Of a stretch of 64,000 nt of DNA, positions 59,770-64,000 are shown piece by piece. Numbering within the stretch: position 1 is the first letter of the stretch; the number at the start of each line of letters is the position of its first letter. The DNA is from Medicago truncatula (lineage: Eukaryota > Streptophyta > Magnoliopsida > Fabales > Fabaceae). A program made the translations under genes and the position numbers. The notes under the pieces were generated by a model. That model searched no databases and had not been told where the DNA came from. It saw only the letters and a list, made by a program, of their open reading frames with translations. The DNA is taken from assembly GCF_003473485.1 (NCBI RefSeq), contig NC_053045.1:46728494-46792493 (forward strand), in the 5' to 3' direction.

Positions 59770-61104
59770 TTAAAACTGTGGAAGTGGCATAGCCAATTGA
59801 TCAAGTAAAGCAATAACAGGTGTAGCCAACCTAGGCTCATAAGCAAAACCATGCAACTCAAACCCATCATAACCAGCATAAGGACAAGGTGGAATCCACT
59901 GCCATCTCTTCCTTCCAATATCATAAACCAAACCCTTATCACTTCCTTTAATCATAATCACAATAAACTCACCATTCCCAACACACTCAAATCCATTCCC
60001 ATTTTCCATTTCAGCAAACTGAACATAAAGTTGTTGTGGCATTCTCTCACTTTCAACCCAAACACTTCCACAACCTTGTAAACACCAAACCCTCAAACTT
60101 TTAGGCACATTCAGCTTACTCTTTTCAACAGCGGCAACAAGTAAGAGTTTCCCTTTGCATTCAACAAGGTTAGGTGACCTTAAAAACCTTCTCATAGGTG
60201 CTTGAATTTTGAACCAAGCGTTTGTTGCTACATCATAAGCTAAAACACTAAAAGGACTGCAATTCATGCAGTAAAATTTTCCATTTGAATATACCATTCT
60301 ACCAGATTCAAGACTACAGAGTCTTGGTAATGAAGAGGTTGTTCCCCAAATGGAATAAAACCCACTTGCATCAATGTGAAAGCTTTCAGATGTTAAGTTT
60401 TTAACTGCATAAGGTGATATCATGTCATCACCAGCAACAGTAACATCAATGGAAGATGGAGTGATGGTTAAGCCAATGGAAGGAAAGAGTCTTGGACGCA
60501 AAGTTGGTGGTAACTGAGCTATAGAACCAAGTAAAGGGTTGCTTAAAAGCATTGTTTTTGGACCAGATTCATCAGAAACAAAACAGACTAAACCTGAGGA
60601 TGAAGAAGATGGTGAGAAACCAGAAGGGATTAAAGCAAATGAAATACGGTACCACGTCATTTCATTAGGATCAAAGAGGTAGCCTTCAAAGGAAGTACTA
60701 TCAGTGATGTTGTTACTGTTTTTGTAGATGTGAGTTTTTGATCTGGTTTTGTGTTTGAAGAAGATGAACCAGTGGAAACGAGGTGAAACTTGAAGGTATA
60801 ATTCAAGGAAAGAGTTGGAAAAGAGAAGAGAGTAGAATCTCTTGCAGACAGAACGTGCACGGAAGAAAGCTGGTGGAGGAAGGAAAGCTATGATGCGATC
60901 AAGTAGTCTCTGTGGAAGCTTACTCCATATTCTGCTGTTCATCCATGGAGTAGTAGAAGTAGTGGTGTAAGGAGCAGTAGTTATGTTGGTGCTAACACCA
61001 GAAGCAGTAGCAGTGATAGGGAAAGTGTAAGAAAAAGAAGGGTTCATGCTCATGCTCATATTCATATTCATACTCATATTCATAGATGGGTGAAAACCTT
61101 CCAT
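59770..61104 (-). CDS. UFO: F-box protein UNUSUAL FLORAL ORGANS orthologue
   Basis: A single-exon gene of 444 residues (Arabidopsis UFO about 442). The legume orthologues are STAMINA PISTILLOIDA (pea) and PROLIFERATING FLORAL ORGANS (Lotus). It is the substrate adaptor of an SCF ubiquitin ligase and a partner of LEAFY in switching on B-class floral genes and setting petal and stamen identity. The F-box is near the N-terminus: WMNSRIWSKLPQRLLDRIIA, then FLPPPAFFRARSVCKRFYSL. The kelch-like C-terminal part contains EGYLFDPNEMTWYRISFALI, LVCFVSDESGPKTMLLSNPL and KRWQWIPPCPYAGYDGFELH. The N-terminus carries an unusual Met-Asn-Met-Ser repeat (residues 8-20). The lack of introns is normal for UFO. 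It is the only gene in the right 8 kb. Confidence 0.96.
   Translation of the reverse strand: MEGFHPSMNMSMNMNMSMSMNPSFSYTFPITATASGVSTNITTAPYTTTSTTPWMNSRIWSKLPQRLLDRIIAFLPPPAFFRARSVCKRFYSLLFSNSFLELYLQVSPRFHWFIFFKHKTRSKTHIYKNSNNITDSTSFEGYLFDPNEMTWYRISFALIPSGFSPSSSSSGLVCFVSDESGPKTMLLSNPLLGSIAQLPPTLRPRLFPSIGLTITPSSIDVTVAGDDMISPYAVKNLTSESFHIDASGFYSIWGTTSSLPRLCSLESGRMVYSNGKFYCMNCSPFSVLAYDVATNAWFKIQAPMRRFLRSPNLVECKGKLLLVAAVEKSKLNVPKSLRVWCLQGCGSVWVESERMPQQLYVQFAEMENGNGFECVGNGEFIVIMIKGSDKGLVYDIGRKRWQWIPPCPYAGYDGFELHGFAYEPRLATPVIALLDQLAMPLPQF
61038..61086 (-). repeat. Hexamer repeat coding Met-Asn/Met-Ser
   Basis: Tandem ATGAATATGAGC-like units encode residues 8-20 of the UFO orthologue. Units of six keep the frame if their number varies. 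Confidence 0.75.
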
Positions 61105-62545
61105 AAATATAAATATAAATTTGTATATGGTTCTTTCTTATTATTAGAGGAAATAGTGGAACATTTAAGATATATGATAGCTAGGGTTGGCTTTAATGAT
61201 AAAGGAAAGGTTATAGATTGTTGGTTGTTTTTGGTGAAAAAGAAAAGGAAGTGAAATGTTTGTGGAAAAGAACGCTTTTAGGGAAGCACCTAAGAGGGGA
61301 AAGGGTGAAAAAGGTAGCTAGGTTTTGGAAGGATAGTTGGTGGTGATTGCTAAAAATCACCTGGGAGGAGATGGTTGATTCTGTTCCTCATTTTCAGTGG
61401 GATTTGGAGGAGATATTGGAGAAAGGGGGGGGTAGATATAGGAAGATTTTGAAGAAGATTTTAGGTGTGAATGCAGCATAACCATAAATGGAACAAAGGA
61501 CGTGAGTTAGAAAGTGGCAATGAATTGGGTGGGGACAACTGTATATATAATAACAACAAACAATAGACAACAAGAGTGAAGTAGAAATGAAATGAGCCTT
61601 GTGTTATTTCTTTATATAATAGAAAAAGTTTTAATTTCCTTATTAATGCTTTCTTGCTCATGGTTTGTTTTTGGTAGTTGAGGAGGTGAGAATAAAGAAA
61701 GAGGAAGTGATTATTTCTGATGAATGCATCTATCATTTCAGTGTTGTTTTGTCAAAGCCGAGGTTGGGAAGGAAGGACATGTTTGCAGAAGAGAAAGACA
61801 TGTGCAATTGATCAAAGTGCAACTCAACTATATGCTACATGGGAATGCTAGTGCTAGTGCTAGTGGAAAAATATAGGCCCTTTATATTATATATAATAAC
61901 TTTGCCAAAAATATTATACATAATAATTCAAATTTTTTTTGGAGGATACATAATAATTCAATTGTTAATTCGATATATATATATATATATATATATATAA
62001 TTCAAGTGTAAGAGATTGATTTTGATATTGTGAAACAGTCATAAGCATATGCTAACAAACGTTAAACCTAGATTGAAAATAAACAAATTTGCAAGCGACA
62101 AACTTGTGAAAATAGGGTTTCGGAATCCATTAGAAATTGAGAAAATTCTCTAAAATATGGTTGAATGAATAAAAGTTGACTCTTAAAGTACAACTGTTAA
62201 GTTTAAATAGGAAAATAAAAACCCTAATGGACCAAGAATCTAAATAGAAAATAAAACATAAATTATTAAAATTGAACTAAAATGATAAAATACTAAAGAA
62301 AATTCTCCTGCATATCATATCATATTGATTAGAATAAACTAAAGAATTATATATAAAAATAATGTTTATATATGCAATGCTTTAAAGTTATAACTAGAGA
62401 TCTATTGTTATTTGATCTATTTGGAAAAAAAAAAAAAAACTTCGGAACAATGTGAACTTTTGACTTGAGGAGTGTGATGTTGTCTTATTCTAGATAAGTT
62501 GGTTAAAATATTAGGTGAAAGCTTTCAATTATGAACTCAATTGGT
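61105..62545. other. Upstream region of the UFO orthologue
   Basis: No gene is seen. At 61300-61480 a short frame reads VARFWKDSWW, a stop, then WEEMVDSVPHFQWDLEEILE, reminiscent of LINE-type reverse-transcriptase tails but too short to be sure. A TA run lies at about 61973-62000. Confidence 0.35.
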
Positions 62546-62790
62546 AGTGATCTTGTCCCTTACGTTGTTTAGGGATTAGTGTTGTTTCTCGTTTGAGTGT
62601 TTTATTGTTTGGTGGATGTTAATTATCTTGGAGTTTTGGTTTTAATCTAGCCTCTGGTGTTGGCTTTGCTATGTTTTTGTTGTTAGTGGTGGATCAGTTG
62701 ACTTGACCTATGTAATTTGTAACTTTTTTTTGGTATTTTTTGTGCTAAGATTTTCTTATCATGTTGATTTTAGCTTCGTCAAAAAAATAA
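62546..62790 (+). mobile_element. Possible LINE 3' tail
   Basis: GT-rich noncoding text with GTAATTTGTAACTTTTTTTTGG and a short A-run near 62783, similar in style to the region 12360-12770. Severely truncated if real. Confidence 0.3.
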
Positions 62791-62915
62791 AACTGGGGCT
62801 ATTATTGTTTAGCTTGATGAGAGATGATTATATTGAAAGTTTTTCTGATATTGGAGTCAGATTTATTTATTTTTAAAAAGGTAAAAATAGTTAGTCGGTT
62901 TATTTGCCGAAAGAA

Positions 62916-63090
62916 ATGATATTTATACAACTATTTTTTAACAATTTTTATACAATTTTCTCTCTCGTACTTATATTATATTCTTTCTCTCTCTTTTTTT
63001 TTTTTTTTTCTCTCCATTGTTTATGATCAATAAGAAGAGAGAAAGGAGATTGTCATTGAAGTTGTTAACAAATAATTGTTCAAATATCAT
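62916..63090. mobile_element. MITE of the ATGATATTTGTACAA family
   Basis: ATGATATTTATACAAC at left and GTTCAAATATCAT at right, with a CTCTCT-rich and GAGA-rich interior. 175 bases, close to the 173 of the copy at 18466. Confidence 0.7.
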
Positions 63091-64000
63091 TGCTCATTTA
63101 TTAATGACACCATTGGTGAAATGTGAAATCCATTTCCCACAAAGCGACAAAAAAGCCATAAACAGGAAGTACCACTACAGTTCATTCTATATATGATATG
63201 GATGACAACTCTAGCAGCAAAAATGGCTACACATAGGCCAAAGCGCATAAAATCTTGAATAGAACCAATGTTACCTCTAGATTACACTTATTAAAAAGGC
63301 TATACTATTGTTACTTGATGTGTTCGCTATACTTACCCGCTAAGTTTGTACATTTAAGGTTGTACATATGATTAAATCTACAATTCATATAATTTGATTG
63401 TTTAGTTCAAGTGAGACTCTTTAGTCTCATGAGAAAAAAGTTGAATGTGTAAAATGAGATGATTATATATTTAATGTCTCAAAAGTTTTAGGTGAAAATG
63501 TGATATCTCTTGTAGTTCCAATACATTGATTTGTTGTTCTCAACACTCCTTGAGACTTCCTAACAAGTGATATTGTAACCTTTGATTCGACTTAGTGGCA
63601 AAGCAGAAATGGATCATGATGAGTGTAGGAGGTAGAAACTCACACTTAGGGTGAGATTATTGGGTTCAAATGTGATTTGTTTGTCTCACGTCGCCTAAAA
63701 AAATATTGGATGGATAAGAGAAGTGCAACATATACCTAATATGTTAAGATTTTAGATAGAGATGTGATGTCTTCTTGTCTCATACTCCTGAAGTATTGGT
63801 TTGTTGTTGCTATCGACACTTCCCCGAACTCTAACAAGAGTCTTGGTCTCACTCTTTATAATTCTAAGATAATGTGAAATTTCTACAATATGTATTTTTT
63901 CAACACGCCAACAAATTTAATTATAAATCTTCTCCAAGTTTAACACGGTCTGAGGTGTTACTTTTGTGGGGTATTTTTAAAAAAATAAAAAATATGTGTA
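63091..64000. repeat. Right-end spacer with diverged direct repeats
   Basis: Two passages (about 63480-63570 and 63745-63845) share the order GATGTGATATCTCTTGT-like text, TTGGTTTGTTGTT and AACACTCC/GACACTTCC. They may be decayed LTR pieces. No gene is seen up to the window end. Confidence 0.35.

Noticed and set aside
61300-61480. LINE-like peptide VARFWKDSWW upstream of UFO
   Set aside because: Too short, interrupted by a stop, and without neighbouring reverse-transcriptase text; kept only as a remark in the spacer entry.
1-64000. CRISPR array or bacterial-type operon
   Set aside because: No regularly spaced repeats and no prokaryotic gene organisation; all genes are plant nuclear genes with introns or known intronless plant families.

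Overview
The window is AT-rich plant nuclear DNA. Nothing in it looks bacterial: genes are split by many short introns, two nuclear tRNA genes are present, and the spacers are full of MITEs, SINEs, hAT, MULE and Helitron remnants and a few LTR fossils. The protein families and the repeat types (Ogre/Tat-like LTR, legume-style SINEs and MITEs) point to a papilionoid legume, perhaps Medicago or a near relative. That assignment is inference from recognition, not from a search.

Layout, left to right. 1-2186 is the 3' part of a hAT transposon, ending in a recognisable terminal inverted repeat. 2592-4115 is a long-TIR MULE-like element. 6903-9222 (+) is a six-exon secreted polygalacturonase. 9.2-16.7 kb is repeat-dominated spacer. 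16699-17518 (-) is a 1-Cys peroxiredoxin with seed-type promoter motifs, followed by tRNA-Glu(CTC). 20305-20766 (-) is an ATL-type RING-H2 ubiquitin ligase. 23257-25381 (-) is an intact hAT-derived gene that lacks a BED finger and ends in an acidic tail. 25.5-30.2 kb is repeats, including a Ty3/gypsy LTR fossil. 30271-31831 (+) is a LYM2-like LysM GPI-anchored receptor protein. 32883-35030 (-) is a QRT3-like pectinase. 35676-38360 is a Helitron-bounded segment with helicase remnants and a broken F-box/LRR gene. 41157-45804 (+) is an RGXT/MGP4-like xylosyltransferase with a 2.8-kb repeat-filled intron. 46637-46707 (-) is tRNA-Gly(TCC). 47960-50529 (-) is a plastid-type Rossmann-fold protein with a minor-class (U12, AT-AC) intron. 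50817-55421 (-) is a short Mediator subunit 15-like KIX protein in 13 exons. 58324-59213 is a second long-TIR element. 59770-61104 (-) is the single-exon F-box gene UFO (STAMINA PISTILLOIDA/PFO in legumes). The right end is repeat-rich spacer.

The genes do not form an operon-like unit. Four of them (polygalacturonase, LYM2-like, QRT3-like, RGXT-like) act at the cell wall, three of those on pectin, but they look independently regulated. The most unusual items are the AT-AC intron with near-perfect U12 signals, the hAT-derived gene, the compact MED15-like gene, and a set of mobile elements whose ends can be fixed to the base by target-site duplications. All exon models were assembled by hand; each coding total is a multiple of three and stays open to the stop.
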